NCBI RefSeq assembly: GCF_918697925.1
Contig: NZ_CAKKMF010000035.1
Location: 1-44,829 of the forward strand
From: Arthrobacter sp. Bi26
Lineage (GTDB): Bacteria; Actinomycetota; Actinomycetes; Actinomycetales; Micrococcaceae
DNA: 44,829 nt
Direction: 5' to 3'
Shown here in pieces: positions 1-8,190 of this stretch. Both the position numbers and the translations under genes were made by a program. The notes under the pieces are model-generated. The model searched no databases. It saw only the letters and a list, made by a program, of their open reading frames with translations, and was not told the DNA's origin. Position 1 is the stretch's first letter. Each line of letters begins with the position of its first letter.

Positions 1-897
1 GATCCGGACCGAGAGCTCGTCGGCGACCTTCTGGACCCGGGCGGCCAGGACCGGCCACTGGTCCGCGGGCAGCTTGTCCTCGAGGAAGGTCACGGCGACG
101 GCGGCGGTGGGCCACCCCACGTGGTCGGTTACGGCGGCGGCGATCGAGCCGAAACCGGGGGTCACCTCGCCGTGTTCGGTGGCGTAGCCGCGCTGCCGGA
201 CCTGGTCCAGATGGGAGGACAGCGCGGAGTACTTCATGATGGGCGATTCGGTTTCGTGCCGGGCAGTGAAGGCGGCAGCGTTCGGGTACAGCGCCCGCAC
301 CTGGGACTTCGGCAGCGCGGCAAGAATCGCGCGGCCGCTCGCGGTGAGGTGGCTGGGCAGCCGGACCCCGACGTCGGTCACCAAAGACGGCCGGTTCTTG
401 GCCCGCTCTTCCACGATGTAGAGCACGTCGCGGCCGTGCAGCACAGCCAGATGCGCGCTTTCGCCAATCACGTCCACGAGCGAGGCGAGCATCGGCCGGC
501 CCAGCCGGGACAGCGGCTCCTGCCGCGAATAGGCCGAGCTGAGTTCGAAGGCGCTGATGCCCAGGCCGTAGCGCTGCTCCTCATGCAGATGGAGCACGAA
601 GCCGTTCGCTTCCATCACTCCGAGCAGGTGGTAGACGCTGGAGCGCGGCAGCCCCAGCGCGGTGGCAATGTTCGACGCCGCCATCGGTCCGCGCCGGGAG
701 GCCAGCAGCTTGAGGATGCGCAGGGTGTTCTCGGCGGCAGGGACTTTCGACGTCGCCCTGGTGCCGGCGGCTCGGCGGACCGGGGCGGGAGCCGGTGCCG
801 GCTTGGCCGCCGCGGCGCCGGGCGCGGGAGCGGCAGCGGCAGCGGGCGAATCCGATGCCGCGGGTTGGTGGGTCAGGGTGGTGCTGCTGGCTGGCAT
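1..897 (-). CDS. IclR-family transcriptional regulator (3' end cut by window edge)
   Basis: About 299 residues can be read from ATG at 897 to base 1 without a stop, so the C-terminus lies outside the window. The first ~45 residues are Ala/Pro-rich and low complexity. A winged HTH follows (NTLRILKLLASRRGP, then SNIATALGLPRSSVYHLL), and after it an IclR effector-binding domain with ESAHLAVLHGRDVLYI and LTASGRAILAAL. IclR proteins are usually 250-280 residues, so little is missing. A GAAGAGGAC Shine-Dalgarno (SD) sequence precedes the ATG. A palindrome at 987-1008 lies just upstream and is a likely autoregulatory site. The ligand and targets cannot be told from sequence; family members typically control catabolic genes. 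Confidence 0.9.
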   Translation of the reverse strand, partial: MPASSTTLTHQPAASDSPAAAAAPAPGAAAAKPAPAPAPVRRAAGTRATSKVPAAENTLRILKLLASRRGPMAASNIATALGLPRSSVYHLLGVMEANGFVLHLHEEQRYGLGISAFELSSAYSRQEPLSRLGRPMLASLVDVIGESAHLAVLHGRDVLYIVEERAKNRPSLVTDVGVRLPSHLTASGRAILAALPKSQVRALYPNAAAFTARHETESPIMKYSALSSHLDQVRQRGYATEHGEVTPGFGSIAAAVTDHVGWPTAAVAVTFLEDKLPADQWPVLAARVQKVADELSVRI

Positions 898-986
898 GCG
901 TCCTCTTCAAGATCGGGCGGTGTCCGGTATCCCGTACTTAAGAATGCCCCCGCCGGGCGGGTTGCGGTAGGCCATTCAGCCCCACC

Positions 987-1008
987 GGTGTCTGGAATTC
1001 CGGACACC
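987..1008. promoter_or_regulatory. 22-bp near-perfect palindrome, likely IclR operator
   Basis: Arms GGTGTC and GACACC flank a GGAATTCC core; only one symmetric base pair is broken. It lies 90 bp upstream of the IclR gene. A degenerate second copy, starting GGTGTCCGG, lies at about 919-940. The assignment to the IclR protein is inference from position and symmetry. The rest of 1009-1264 shows no gene or clear signal. Confidence 0.55.
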
Positions 1009-1264
1009 TGCAAGGCCGACGTCGGACTTCTCCTAGGGCGACTTCCGAGGCAAGGCAGCAAGCCGCGCGTGCCTGTGGCTGGCGCAGGGGCTTTCAGTCA
1101 AATGACAGTGGGGCAATAAATCCAAACAAGTCTCCCCCGGGTGTTCCTTTTGGCCCTTCCCCCGAGCCAAAACACCGGATTACCGTTGAGTCGGCACCAC
1201 GGCCCGCGGAACCACGGGCGTCAGGGCCGGGATCAGGCGAACAGGCATCGAGGGACTATCGGCG

Positions 1265-1468
1265 ATGGGCTTCACGCAGCGGGTTGAGGACACTGGCGGC
1301 GACGACGTCGCGACCGCAGGAGGCAGGGGCGCCAACCTGGGAGAGCTCACCCGTGCAGGCTTCCCCGTCCCGCCCGGATTCGTCATCCTCACTGGCAGCG
1401 GCCGGTCCGGTACCTCTACGGCTCCGAATCAGTCTCAGCGACGTTTAGAGACTAGGACCAGGAAGTGA
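1265..1468 (+). pseudogene. N-terminal remnant of a PEP synthase / rifampicin phosphotransferase-like enzyme
   Basis: The 67-residue reading frame contains DVATAGGRGANLGELTRAG followed by FPVPPGFVIL. This is the hallmark start of the PEP/pyruvate-binding domain of phosphoenolpyruvate synthases and rifampicin phosphotransferases (typically DVALVGGKGANLGEL, then VPPGF). Those enzymes have 750-900 residues. Here similarity stops after about 45 residues and the frame ends at a TGA two bases before the next gene. The ATP-grasp, swivelling His and C-terminal domains are absent. It is best read as the stump left by a deletion or insertion that brought in the following hydrolase. A functional micro-protein is unlikely. 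Confidence 0.7.
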
Positions 1469-1470
1469 CT

Positions 1471-2385
1471 ATGAGTGTTCAACACGAATCCGGCCGCAAT
1501 GGAGCGGCCACGCTGCGGCGGCACGTCCTTCCGACGGAACTGGGCTCCTGCACGGTGCGGGTCCAGCAGGGCACCGGAAGCCGGTGTCCCGCGCCCGGCA
1601 CAGCGGATGTCTACCTTCACGGCGCCGCGGGATCCTGGACTTCCTTCCCGCCGTTATTATCCGCGGCGCCAGCCCATGACCGTGTGCTGATTGATCTGCC
1701 GGGCTGGGGCGAATCCACGAAGGGTGCCCGGCTGGAGCATTTCAGCATCGAGGCGATGGCACAGGTTGTCACCGAAGTTTTGAACTCGCTCGGCTACCGG
1801 CGGTGGAACCTGGTGGGCCACTCCATGGGAGGCTTCCTGGCATTGCACATTGCCGCGGCCTGGCCGGAGAGGACGGCCAGCGTCGCCACCATTTCGGCCA
1901 CTACATTCGGCGTGTCCGAGGCGGCCCGGCGGCCTCTGCACAGCCTTTCAAGCTTCCCGACGTTTGTCGGCCTGCTGCTGCTCATGCGCTCCATGGCGGC
2001 CCTGGGCCCGGCGGGGCCGGCGCTGGTCCGTGCAGTCGGCAGCACACCCGTGACGGGACTGGTATTGTCCCCCTTCTTCGCAGAACCCGCAACCATCCCG
2101 GCGGGCGTGCTTCGCGGGCTCGGCGACGACGCCCGGCCGGCCAGCTTCTCCGCAGCAGTCCGGGCCGCGGCGCACTACGACTTTGGCCAGTGGCGCGGCA
2201 TCAGCTGCCCGGTACTCGCGACGCGCGGGGACAGCGATTTGTTCACGCCTCCTTCTGACCTGAACCGGCTGGCCGAAATAGTCCCGCACGCCCAGCTCGT
2301 CACGATCCCGCGTTGCGGACACTTCGCCAATATCGAGCGGCCCGAGTACCTGCAACGGCTGCTCGATGACCTGCGGTCGCCATGA
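1471..2385 (+). CDS. alpha/beta hydrolase
   Basis: 304 residues with the whole alpha/beta-hydrolase signature. An oxyanion-hole HG is at residues 50-51, the nucleophile elbow GHSMG at 116-120 (Ser118), an acid residue in GDSDLF (Asp256) and the catalytic His in CGHFAN (His284). No signal peptide is seen, so it is probably cytoplasmic. AGGAA six bases before ATG 1471 favours this start over the in-frame GTG at 1465. It sits just behind the PEP-synthase stump and is followed 63 bp later by an SDR gene in the same direction, probably co-transcribed. The substrate is unknown; esters and C-C bonded dicarbonyls are both possible in this fold. Confidence 0.88.
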   Translation: MSVQHESGRNGAATLRRHVLPTELGSCTVRVQQGTGSRCPAPGTADVYLHGAAGSWTSFPPLLSAAPAHDRVLIDLPGWGESTKGARLEHFSIEAMAQVVTEVLNSLGYRRWNLVGHSMGGFLALHIAAAWPERTASVATISATTFGVSEAARRPLHSLSSFPTFVGLLLLMRSMAALGPAGPALVRAVGSTPVTGLVLSPFFAEPATIPAGVLRGLGDDARPASFSAAVRAAAHYDFGQWRGISCPVLATRGDSDLFTPPSDLNRLAEIVPHAQLVTIPRCGHFANIERPEYLQRLLDDLRSP

Positions 2386-2448
2386 AGTGTCCGCTAAAGA
2401 TGAATGCCCTGGGCCCGGGAGGGTTCCGCGGAGGAAGGTAGCGAAGGC

Positions 2449-3366
2449 ATGGTTGCAGCGTTGTCGGGCAAGGTCGCCTTGGTAGCAGGGGCCACGCGCG
2501 GCGCGGGCCGCGGCACCGCCGTCGCCCTCGGCGAGGCGGAAGCGGTGGTGTACTGCACCGGCCGCACGACCTCCAGCCACCGCTCCGACTACAACCGGCC
2601 CGAGACGATCGATGAGACGGCCGGCCTCGTCAGCGCCGCGGGCGGCACCGGGATCGCCGTCGCGGTCGACCATCTCGTACCGTCCGAGGTCGAAGCCCTG
2701 GTCCAAAGGATCGACGAGGAACAAGGCCGGCTGGATATCCTGGTCAACGACATCTGGGGTGGCGAGGACTTCATTGAATGGAACACGCCGCTCTGGGCGC
2801 ACAATCTGGACGCCGGGCTGCAGATGCTCCACCTTGGCCTCGACACCCACCTCATCACCAGCCACTTCGCGCTCCCGCTGCTCGCCCGCCGCCCCGGCGG
2901 CCTGGTGGTGGAGATGACCGACGGCACCGGCGAGTACAACGCGCGGCACTACCGGGTGTCGGTGTTTTACGATCTCGTCAAGACCGCGGTGCTCCGCCTG
3001 GCGTTCAGCCAGGCCGAGGAGCTGAAGTTGTCCGGGTGCACGGCGCTGGCACTGACGCCCGGCTGGATGCGCTCCGAGATGATGCTCGAACACTTCGGCG
3101 TCACCGAGGCGAACTGGCGGGAAGCCGCCAGCACGCAACCGCATTTTGCCGCGATCTCGGAAAGCCCGCTGTTCGTCGGGCGCGCGGTCGCGGCCCTGGC
3201 GGCGGACCCCAACGTGCTCAGCCGCACGGGCGGCTCATATTCCTCCGGAGCGCTGGCGCGCGAGTACGGTTTCACCGACACCGACGGCTCGCAGCCGGAC
3301 TGCTGGAGATACCTCGTCGAAGTCCAGGAAGCGGGACTCGACGCCGATGCCGCCGGCTACCGCTGA
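2449..3366 (+). CDS. SDR-family oxidoreductase
   Basis: 305 residues of Rossmann-fold short-chain dehydrogenase. The nucleotide motif is AGATRGAG (13-20), where the usual first Thr of TGxxxGxG is Ala. The dinucleotide-adjacent motif reads VNDIWGG instead of NNAG, and the catalytic pair is YDLVK (Tyr174, Lys178). The usual catalytic Ser position falls in a Thr/Gly-rich stretch (MTDGTG), so proton relay may differ. The layout resembles the DHRS1-like SDR group. ATG at 2449 follows a GAGGAAGG site; an in-frame ATG at 2404 has no such site. It probably shares a transcript with the upstream hydrolase. The substrate is unknown. Confidence 0.88.
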   Translation: MVAALSGKVALVAGATRGAGRGTAVALGEAEAVVYCTGRTTSSHRSDYNRPETIDETAGLVSAAGGTGIAVAVDHLVPSEVEALVQRIDEEQGRLDILVNDIWGGEDFIEWNTPLWAHNLDAGLQMLHLGLDTHLITSHFALPLLARRPGGLVVEMTDGTGEYNARHYRVSVFYDLVKTAVLRLAFSQAEELKLSGCTALALTPGWMRSEMMLEHFGVTEANWREAASTQPHFAAISESPLFVGRAVAALAADPNVLSRTGGSYSSGALAREYGFTDTDGSQPDCWRYLVEVQEAGLDADAAGYR

Positions 3367-3456
3367 CCGCTGAGTCCTGGCCCACACCCTCGTGCGCCGG
3401 CGGCAGCCAGCCCGGGCACAGCGCGGGCGGACAAGGCCCCACCCCGGCGGAAGGAC

Positions 3457-3462
3457 TACGAT
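3457..3462 (+). promoter_or_regulatory. -10 box (TACGAT) for a leaderless phosphatase transcript
   Basis: TACGAT matches the actinobacterial TAnnnT element and ends 7 bases before ATG 3470. That places the predicted transcription start at or beside the start codon. Confidence 0.45.
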
Positions 3463-3469
3463 CTGGAAC

Positions 3470-3910
3470 ATGAAGCAGACGTGGGAACCATCCCAGGACG
3501 GCGTCCTGGTTCTTCCGTCCGGCCGAAGCGTCCGCGGCCGGGGACTGCACTACGCGCTGCCCGAGGGCCCGCTGCCTGATTTCGGCCTCTACCTGCTGGG
3601 CAAACAGCCGCCCCGGGTGGAGTGGGAGTCCAGATGGTTGCTGTGGCCCGACCTGCGGCTGCCGGCCGACGAGCATGACGCCTTCGACGCATTCCGCGAG
3701 GCCTGGCGCCGGGCGGCGGCCGAGCGGGTTGAAGTGGCCTGCTGGCGCGGCATCGGCAGGACCGGAACCGCACTGGCCTGCATCGCCATCCTGGACGGAG
3801 TCCCGCCCGCCCAGGCGGTGTCCTACGTCAGGCGCAAGTACCGGCGTCGGACGGTGGAGACTCCGGGGCAGCGGCGGTACGTCGCCCGCTTTCACGCGGA
3901 CACGCCGTAG
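3470..3910 (+). CDS. protein-tyrosine phosphatase family protein
   Basis: 146 residues. The CX5R phosphate-binding loop is CWRGIGR (Cys91 to Arg97) followed by TGT, as in tyrosine and dual-specificity phosphatases. An upstream WPD triplet (59-61, in LLWPDLRLP) supplies the likely general-acid Asp. The usual His before the Cys is replaced by Ala (VEVACWRG), which may tune the nucleophile pKa. It is small and lacks signal peptide or membrane segments, so cytoplasmic. It ends 20 bp from the oppositely oriented MDR gene. Substrate (protein phosphotyrosine or a small phosphoester) is not determinable. Confidence 0.8.
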   Translation: MKQTWEPSQDGVLVLPSGRSVRGRGLHYALPEGPLPDFGLYLLGKQPPRVEWESRWLLWPDLRLPADEHDAFDAFREAWRRAAAERVEVACWRGIGRTGTALACIAILDGVPPAQAVSYVRRKYRRRTVETPGQRRYVARFHADTP

Positions 3911-3929
3911 GCCGGCTCAGTAGGCCAGG

Positions 3930-4901
3930 TCAAACAGTGACGACGGCCTTGCCGCGGAGGTGGCCATCGCGCAGGTCCCGGATTGCCGCCGGAGCGTCCG
4001 CCAGGGCATAGCACTTGCCGATAACCGGGGTCACCGCGCCCGCCTCGATGAGCCCGGTCAGGAACCGGAGGTCCTCCGCGCGCTCTGCGGACATGACGCC
4101 CGTGAGCCGCTGGCCGACAAACACGGAGAGCAGAGCCGCGCCGAGCGAGCGTCCAATGCCTCCGGCCAGCCGCCCTCCGCCTTCCCCGCCGACGATCGCG
4201 AGCGTTCCCTTCGGCTTGAGCGCCCGCCGGAGGACGGCGACCGGGCGGTTGCCGGCGGTGTCGACAATGAGGTCGAACTGCCTGGCCCCGTCCGCGAAGT
4301 CGTCATGTTTGTAGTCGATGACATGGTCCGCGCCGATCGAGCGGACCAGATCGGTTTTCGCAGTACTGCACACCCCCGTCACCTGCGCCCCGAACGCCTT
4401 GGCGAGCTGCACCGCATACGCGCCGACACCGCCGGCCGCGCCGATGACGAGGACCTCCTGCCCGGCCTGGACCCTGCCGGCGTCCCGGAGCGCCTGGAGG
4501 GCCGTGACGGCGGAGATCGGGACGGCGGCGGCCTGCTCGAAGCTGAGGTTCTTGGGCTTCAGCGCGAGCCGGGCTTCCTTTGCGCACGCGTATTCGGCGA
4601 AGGATCCCTCGCAGGTGCCGTACACCTCATCCCCCGCGCGAAAGCCGACGACGTTCCGGCCGACAGCCTCCACCTGGCCCGCCACGGCCCGGCCCCGGAT
4701 GCGGGTCTTCGGTTTCCTCAGCCCGTAGCCGACCGCACGGGTCAGGTACGGAAGCCCCGTCATGAGGTGCCAGACGCCCTGGTCGACGCCGGCGGCCCGT
4801 ACCCGGATCAGCACGTCGTCATCGCCGGGCACGGGGGCTTCGGTCTCGCGCAGTTCCAGCACTTCAACGGAACCGTAAACATCCTGAACGATCGCTTTCA
4901 T
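3930..4901 (-). CDS. zinc-independent MDR oxidoreductase (quinone-reductase type)
   Basis: 323 residues of the medium-chain dehydrogenase/reductase superfamily. The GroES-like N-terminal half is followed by the NAD(P)-binding motif GAAGGVG at 154-160. Catalytic and structural zinc cysteines are absent, as in quinone oxidoreductase-like members. Its ATG overlaps the stop of the XRE gene by four bases (ATGA), so translation is probably coupled. It is the last gene of a three-gene operon and may be the enzymatic output of the XRE regulator. The likely activity is NADPH-dependent reduction of a quinone or enone; the true substrate is unknown. Confidence 0.88.
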   Translation of the reverse strand: MKAIVQDVYGSVEVLELRETEAPVPGDDDVLIRVRAAGVDQGVWHLMTGLPYLTRAVGYGLRKPKTRIRGRAVAGQVEAVGRNVVGFRAGDEVYGTCEGSFAEYACAKEARLALKPKNLSFEQAAAVPISAVTALQALRDAGRVQAGQEVLVIGAAGGVGAYAVQLAKAFGAQVTGVCSTAKTDLVRSIGADHVIDYKHDDFADGARQFDLIVDTAGNRPVAVLRRALKPKGTLAIVGGEGGGRLAGGIGRSLGAALLSVFVGQRLTGVMSAERAEDLRFLTGLIEAGAVTPVIGKCYALADAPAAIRDLRDGHLRGKAVVTV

Positions 4902-5128
4902 GGTGTTTCTCCTTCAAAGTCGGGGTATTGGAAGACGTCATCGAGCGGAACTTTGAGAACGTGGGCGATCTGGAACGCCAGTTCAAGCGACGGCGAGTAG
5001 CGGCCTTGTTCAATCGCGATGACCGTCTGGCGGGTCACACCGATACGTTCGGCGAGCTCCGCCTGGGTCAGCTCGCCGCTTTCGAAGCGCAGGCGCCGGA
5101 TGGAGTTGGTGACCCGGGTCGGCTTCAC
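4898..5128 (-). CDS. XRE-family HTH regulator (compact, single domain)
   Basis: 76 residues, essentially one helix-turn-helix: LTQAELAERIGVTRQTV (20-36) then IEQGRYSPSLELAFQIA. This is the short regulator type usually paired with small membrane proteins. The start is GTG at 5128, which overlaps the stop of the membrane-protein gene by four bases (GTGA); no better start is in frame. Its own stop overlaps the next ATG. It most likely represses the operon through the repeats at 5588-5631. Confidence 0.88.
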   Translation of the reverse strand: MKPTRVTNSIRRLRFESGELTQAELAERIGVTRQTVIAIEQGRYSPSLELAFQIAHVLKVPLDDVFQYPDFEGETP

Positions 5129-5553
5129 CACGGCTGGAAGCCCTTGCGGTAGGCGACCACCTTGGCCACGGATCCCAGGATTGCCGAAAGGACGAAGGCC
5201 AGGTAGATGACGTTGGCGATCCAGAAGTGGTCGAGCTCGGCCACGGCCAGGAGGAGCGCCGTCACGGCCCCGACGACGAGGAAGGACTGGCCGATGTACT
5301 CGCCGAAGCGGTAGATCTCCTTGTCCCGCTGGTCTTTCATGCCGGCGTCCTTGGCGGACAGGGCCCGGATCACCAGGTGGAGCACGATCGAGAGGCCGAT
5401 CGAAGCGCCGACCGTCCACAGCAGCGGCGCCACGTACGGCACTTCTGTGAGCGGCATAGTGCCGGCCAGACCAAAAACGACGGCGAGGTACGCGGTGTAG
5501 GTTGCGGCCGCAAGCACCCCCATGATCCAGGCGCTCTTCTCTTCAAATGACAT
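5125..5553 (-). CDS. small four-helix membrane protein, first gene of XRE operon
   Basis: 142 residues with about four predicted membrane segments: ~8-31, ~42-63, ~91-110 and ~116-136. A charged loop (KDAGMKDQRDKEIYRFGEY) separates the two hairpins. ATG 5553 is chosen because GGGAG lies just before it and a full promoter lies 50 bp upstream; reading from 5760 adds a basic, non-homologous-looking leader that crosses the promoter. Small membrane proteins of this kind are often adjacent to compact XRE regulators. Its function is not known. Confidence 0.78.
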   Translation of the reverse strand: MSFEEKSAWIMGVLAAATYTAYLAVVFGLAGTMPLTEVPYVAPLLWTVGASIGLSIVLHLVIRALSAKDAGMKDQRDKEIYRFGEYIGQSFLVVGAVTALLLAVAELDHFWIANVIYLAFVLSAILGSVAKVVAYRKGFQPW

Positions 5554-5587
5554 CTGCCGCTCCCGCGCAACCAAATCGATGTAAAAC

Positions 5588-5631
5588 AAACCTGACATCC
5601 CAAAAGTAAAGAAAACCTGACATGGTGTCAA
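5588..5631 (-). promoter_or_regulatory. promoter with overlapping repressor repeats for the XRE operon
   Basis: Reading the minus strand, TTGACA (5626-5631) and TACTTT (5603-5608) are separated by 17 bp. An inverted repeat TGACA-N3-TGTCA (5618-5630) covers the -35. The 11-mer AAACCTGACAT (plus strand) occurs twice, at 5588-5598 and 5613-5623, exactly 25 bp apart and so flanking the -10. This is a typical design for an autorepressed XRE operon. Nothing else is apparent in 5640-5928. Confidence 0.65.
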
Positions 5632-5928
5632 GAGTTTTCGACTCGCTTTAGGTTTGGGTCCGACGGCGGCGGCGACCGTGCCGCCCGCGATCCGACCGCG
5701 CTTGGTCCCCGCGCGGAGTTTCCCCACCTTTGCCACCACGACGCCGGCACGCGCCGCCATCGCGGGACCACACGCCGCAAGGCCCCGCCAAAGGTGGGGA
5801 ATCCCGGCGGCGGGGACGCCGCACAGTCTGAAATCAAAGACACGAAGTACCCGTGAGACTCATCACAGCAAGGCCGGACATGGTCTGCTGGATAGCGATC
5901 CCCCTCCCAATGACGAGAAGGTATTCGC

Positions 5929-7425
5929 ATGCAACAAGCCCAAACCGCCACGAAGCCGGCACCTGACGAAGCAGGCACCGGCAGCGCCGTCACCACCGTC
6001 GGCGCAGCCGTTGACTCCGTACTCAGCCGGGGACTCAACGTCCGCCACATCCGCTTCATGGCGCTGGGATCGGCGATCGGCACGGGGCTTTTCTACGGCT
6101 CCGCCTCCGCCATCCAGAAGGCCGGGCCCGCCGTCTTGCTTGCCTACATGATCGGCGGCGCCGCAGTCTTCATGGTGATGCGGGCCCTGGGCGAAATGGC
6201 GGTGCGGCACCCGGTATCCGGGTCCTTCGGCCAGTACGCGAGCCGTTACCTGGGGCCGCTGGCCGGGTTCGTGACCGGCTGGACCTATGTCTTCGAGATG
6301 GCGATCGTGGCCATCGCGGATGTCACGGCCTTCAGCATCTACATGGGATTCTGGTTCCCCGACGTGGAGCGCTGGGTCTGGATCCTGGCCATCATCTTCT
6401 TCCTGGCGGCCCTGAACCTGCTCAGCGTCAAGGTGTTCGGTGAGCTGGAATTCTGGTTCTCCCTGATCAAGGTTGCGGCCATCATCGCCATGATCGCGGG
6501 TGGGGCGGCGATCATCGTCTTCGGTTTCCAGGCCGGCGGCGCCACCGTGGCGCCCGGGCTTGGCAACCTCGTGGACCACGGGGGCGTGTTCCCCAACGGG
6601 TTCGAAGGGCTCCTGGCCTCCTTCGCCGTCGTGATGTTCGCGTTCGGCGGCATAGAAACCCTCGGCATCACCGCCGGTGAAGCCGCCGACCCGAAAAAGG
6701 TCATCCCCAAGGCAGTCAACACCGTTCCCGTCCGGGTCCTGCTGTTCTATGTGCTGACCCTCGGCGTGCTGATGAGCCTGTTCCCGTGGGATGAAATTGG
6801 CAGCAACGGCAGCCCCTTCGTGCAGATCTTCAGCGGTCTGGGCATCCCGGCAGCGCCCCACATCCTCAACGCCGTCGTGATCACGGCGGCGCTCTCGGCA
6901 GTCAACAGCGACATCTTCGGCGCCGGCCGGATCCTCTTCGGCCTTGCCCGGCAGGGCCACGCCCCGGCGAGCTTCGGCAAGGTCTCCCGTCACGGGGTGC
7001 CGTGGATGACCGTGGTGATGATGACCGGCATCCTGCTGGTGGGAGTGGTCCTGAACGCCGTGATCCCGGAGGACGTCTTCCTGCTGATCGCCTCGATCGC
7101 CACCTTCGCCACCGTGTGGGTCTGGGCCATGATCCTGGCCTCCCATGTCGCCATGAAACGCGAGATCGCCCGCAAGTCCCTGCCGGCGTCGGAGTTCCCC
7201 TCACCGTGGTGGCCCGCCGCCTCCGTGCTGACCATCGCGTTCATGGCCCTCGTGATCGTGATTCTGGGCGTCTTCGAGGACACGCGCGTGGCGCTGTACG
7301 TGGGCGCCGTCTGGCTCGGCGTCCTGGTACTCGCCTACCGGCTCTGGGTCCGCGGCCACGGCCGGGCGCGGGCGGAACTCGTGGATGAAACGGCCCAGCT
7401 CCCGCAGGTTCCCGCCGGGCGGTAA
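5929..7425 (+). CDS. APC-family amino acid permease, ProY-like
   Basis: 498 residues with about 12 transmembrane segments after a ~35-residue polar N-terminus. The family signature [13 protein letters not shown] (47-59) follows [13 protein letters not shown], and the blocks [18 protein letters not shown] and [20 protein letters not shown] [10 protein letters not shown] are typical of the AAT subfamily (LysP, CycA, ProY). From memory the whole reading is closest to enterobacterial ProY, a cryptic proline transporter. It imports an amino acid with protons across the cytoplasmic membrane. GAGAAGG lies 7-8 bases before the ATG. Substrate assignment to proline is inference. Confidence 0.9.
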   Translation: MQQAQTATKPAPDEAGTGSAVTTVGAAVDSVLSRGLNVRHIRFMALGSAIGTGLFYGSASAIQKAGPAVLLAYMIGGAAVFMVMRALGEMAVRHPVSGSFGQYASRYLGPLAGFVTGWTYVFEMAIVAIADVTAFSIYMGFWFPDVERWVWILAIIFFLAALNLLSVKVFGELEFWFSLIKVAAIIAMIAGGAAIIVFGFQAGGATVAPGLGNLVDHGGVFPNGFEGLLASFAVVMFAFGGIETLGITAGEAADPKKVIPKAVNTVPVRVLLFYVLTLGVLMSLFPWDEIGSNGSPFVQIFSGLGIPAAPHILNAVVITAALSAVNSDIFGAGRILFGLARQGHAPASFGKVSRHGVPWMTVVMMTGILLVGVVLNAVIPEDVFLLIASIATFATVWVWAMILASHVAMKREIARKSLPASEFPSPWWPAASVLTIAFMALVIVILGVFEDTRVALYVGAVWLGVLVLAYRLWVRGHGRARAELVDETAQLPQVPAGR

Positions 7426-7442
7426 ACGGCGCCTCCCCCTCA

Positions 7443-7466
7443 GGGGCCGCTCCCGGGAGTGGCCCC
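7443..7466 (+). terminator. 24-nt self-complementary hairpin after the permease gene
   Basis: GGGGCC and GGCCCC arms enclose CTCCCGGGAG; the only non-Watson-Crick position is a G-U pair in RNA. It lies 17 bp after the permease stop and 8 bp before the next -10 box. It has no U-tract, so it may be an L-shaped actinobacterial terminator or a protein site. Confidence 0.45.
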
Positions 7467-7473
7467 GCGGGGT

Positions 7474-7479
7474 TAAGAT
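7474..7479 (+). promoter_or_regulatory. -10 box (TAAGAT) for a leaderless LysE-family transcript
   Basis: TAAGAT ends five bases before ATG 7485 and no Shine-Dalgarno sequence is present. Confidence 0.5.
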
Positions 7480-7484
7480 CAGGC

Positions 7485-8138
7485 ATGGTCCCCGTGCCCA
7501 ACGTCCTCGCCTTTGCCCTCGCCTCCCTCGTGCTCATCGCCGTCCCGGGGCCCAGCGTGCTGTTCGTGATCGGACGGACCCTGGCCCTGGGACGCAGGGG
7601 CGGGCTGTTGAGCGTCCTGGGGAACGCTGCCGGCGAGGTGGTGCAGATCGCCGCCGTGGCCCTGGGCGTCGGCGTGGTGCTGGCCCAGTCCGTGCTGCTG
7701 TTCAGCGTGGTGAAATTCGCGGGCGCCGCCTATCTTGTCTACCTCGGGATCCAGGCGATCCGGCACCGGGGCGGCGGACCGGCGACGGCATCGTCCTCGA
7801 ACCCGTCCTCGACCGCCCGCGTGCTCCGGGAGGGCTTCATCGTGGGTGCGACCAACCCCAAGTCGATTGTGTTCTTCGTGGCCGTGCTTCCGCAGTTCGT
7901 GGACTACTCCGCCGGCGCGATTCCGGTGCAGCTCGGAACCCTGGGGGCCATCTTCTTGCTGATTGCCCTGGTCTCAGACAGCACGTGGTCCCTCGCGGCG
8001 GGAACGGCCCGGCACTGGTTTGCCCGCTCGCCCCGGCGGATCGCCGCGCTCAGCACCACCGGCGGCGTGATGATGATCGGCCTGGGCGGCACGCTCGCGC
8101 TCGTGGGCAACTCTGCGGAGTTCCAGCCGGGCAATTAG
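7485..8138 (+). CDS. LysE/RhtB-family amino acid exporter
   Basis: 217 residues with about six hydrophobic segments. The family signature is near the N-terminus: VLIAVPGPSVLFVIGRTLALG, followed by GGLLSVLGNAAGE and the AAYLVYLGIQAI block. A second characteristic stretch is GATNPKSIVFFVAVLPQFVD. These proteins export amino acids or derivatives (lysine, threonine, homoserine) by proton exchange. Located after the permease gene but apparently with its own promoter. The substrate is not predictable. Confidence 0.92.
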   Translation: MVPVPNVLAFALASLVLIAVPGPSVLFVIGRTLALGRRGGLLSVLGNAAGEVVQIAAVALGVGVVLAQSVLLFSVVKFAGAAYLVYLGIQAIRHRGGGPATASSSNPSSTARVLREGFIVGATNPKSIVFFVAVLPQFVDYSAGAIPVQLGTLGAIFLLIALVSDSTWSLAAGTARHWFARSPRRIAALSTTGGVMMIGLGGTLALVGNSAEFQPGN

Positions 8139-8152
8139 CCGGGCAACCCGGC
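8138..8152. terminator. short GC hairpin between convergent genes
   Basis: GCCGGG-caa-CCCGGC begins in the LysE-family stop codon region and may serve both convergent transcripts. It has no T-tract, so confidence is low. Confidence 0.35.
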
Positions 8153-8190
8153 CGGCAAGCGAGCCGCAACCCAGCCGTGCCGGCGACCGG

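Noticed and set aside
1081..1264. Rifamycin-associated element in front of the PEP-synthase-like stump
   Set aside because: The GGGGCTTTC near 1086 does not continue into the known 19-bp inverted repeat, and it is not at promoter distance.
5554..5760. Longer start for the XRE-operon membrane protein
   Set aside because: It would put the promoter and repressor repeats inside the coding region and adds a basic leader with no family resemblance.
5863..7146. Minus-strand open frame of 427 codons opposite the ProY-like permease
   Set aside because: His/Asp/Glu-rich translation expected from antisense of a membrane protein; no start site or domain.
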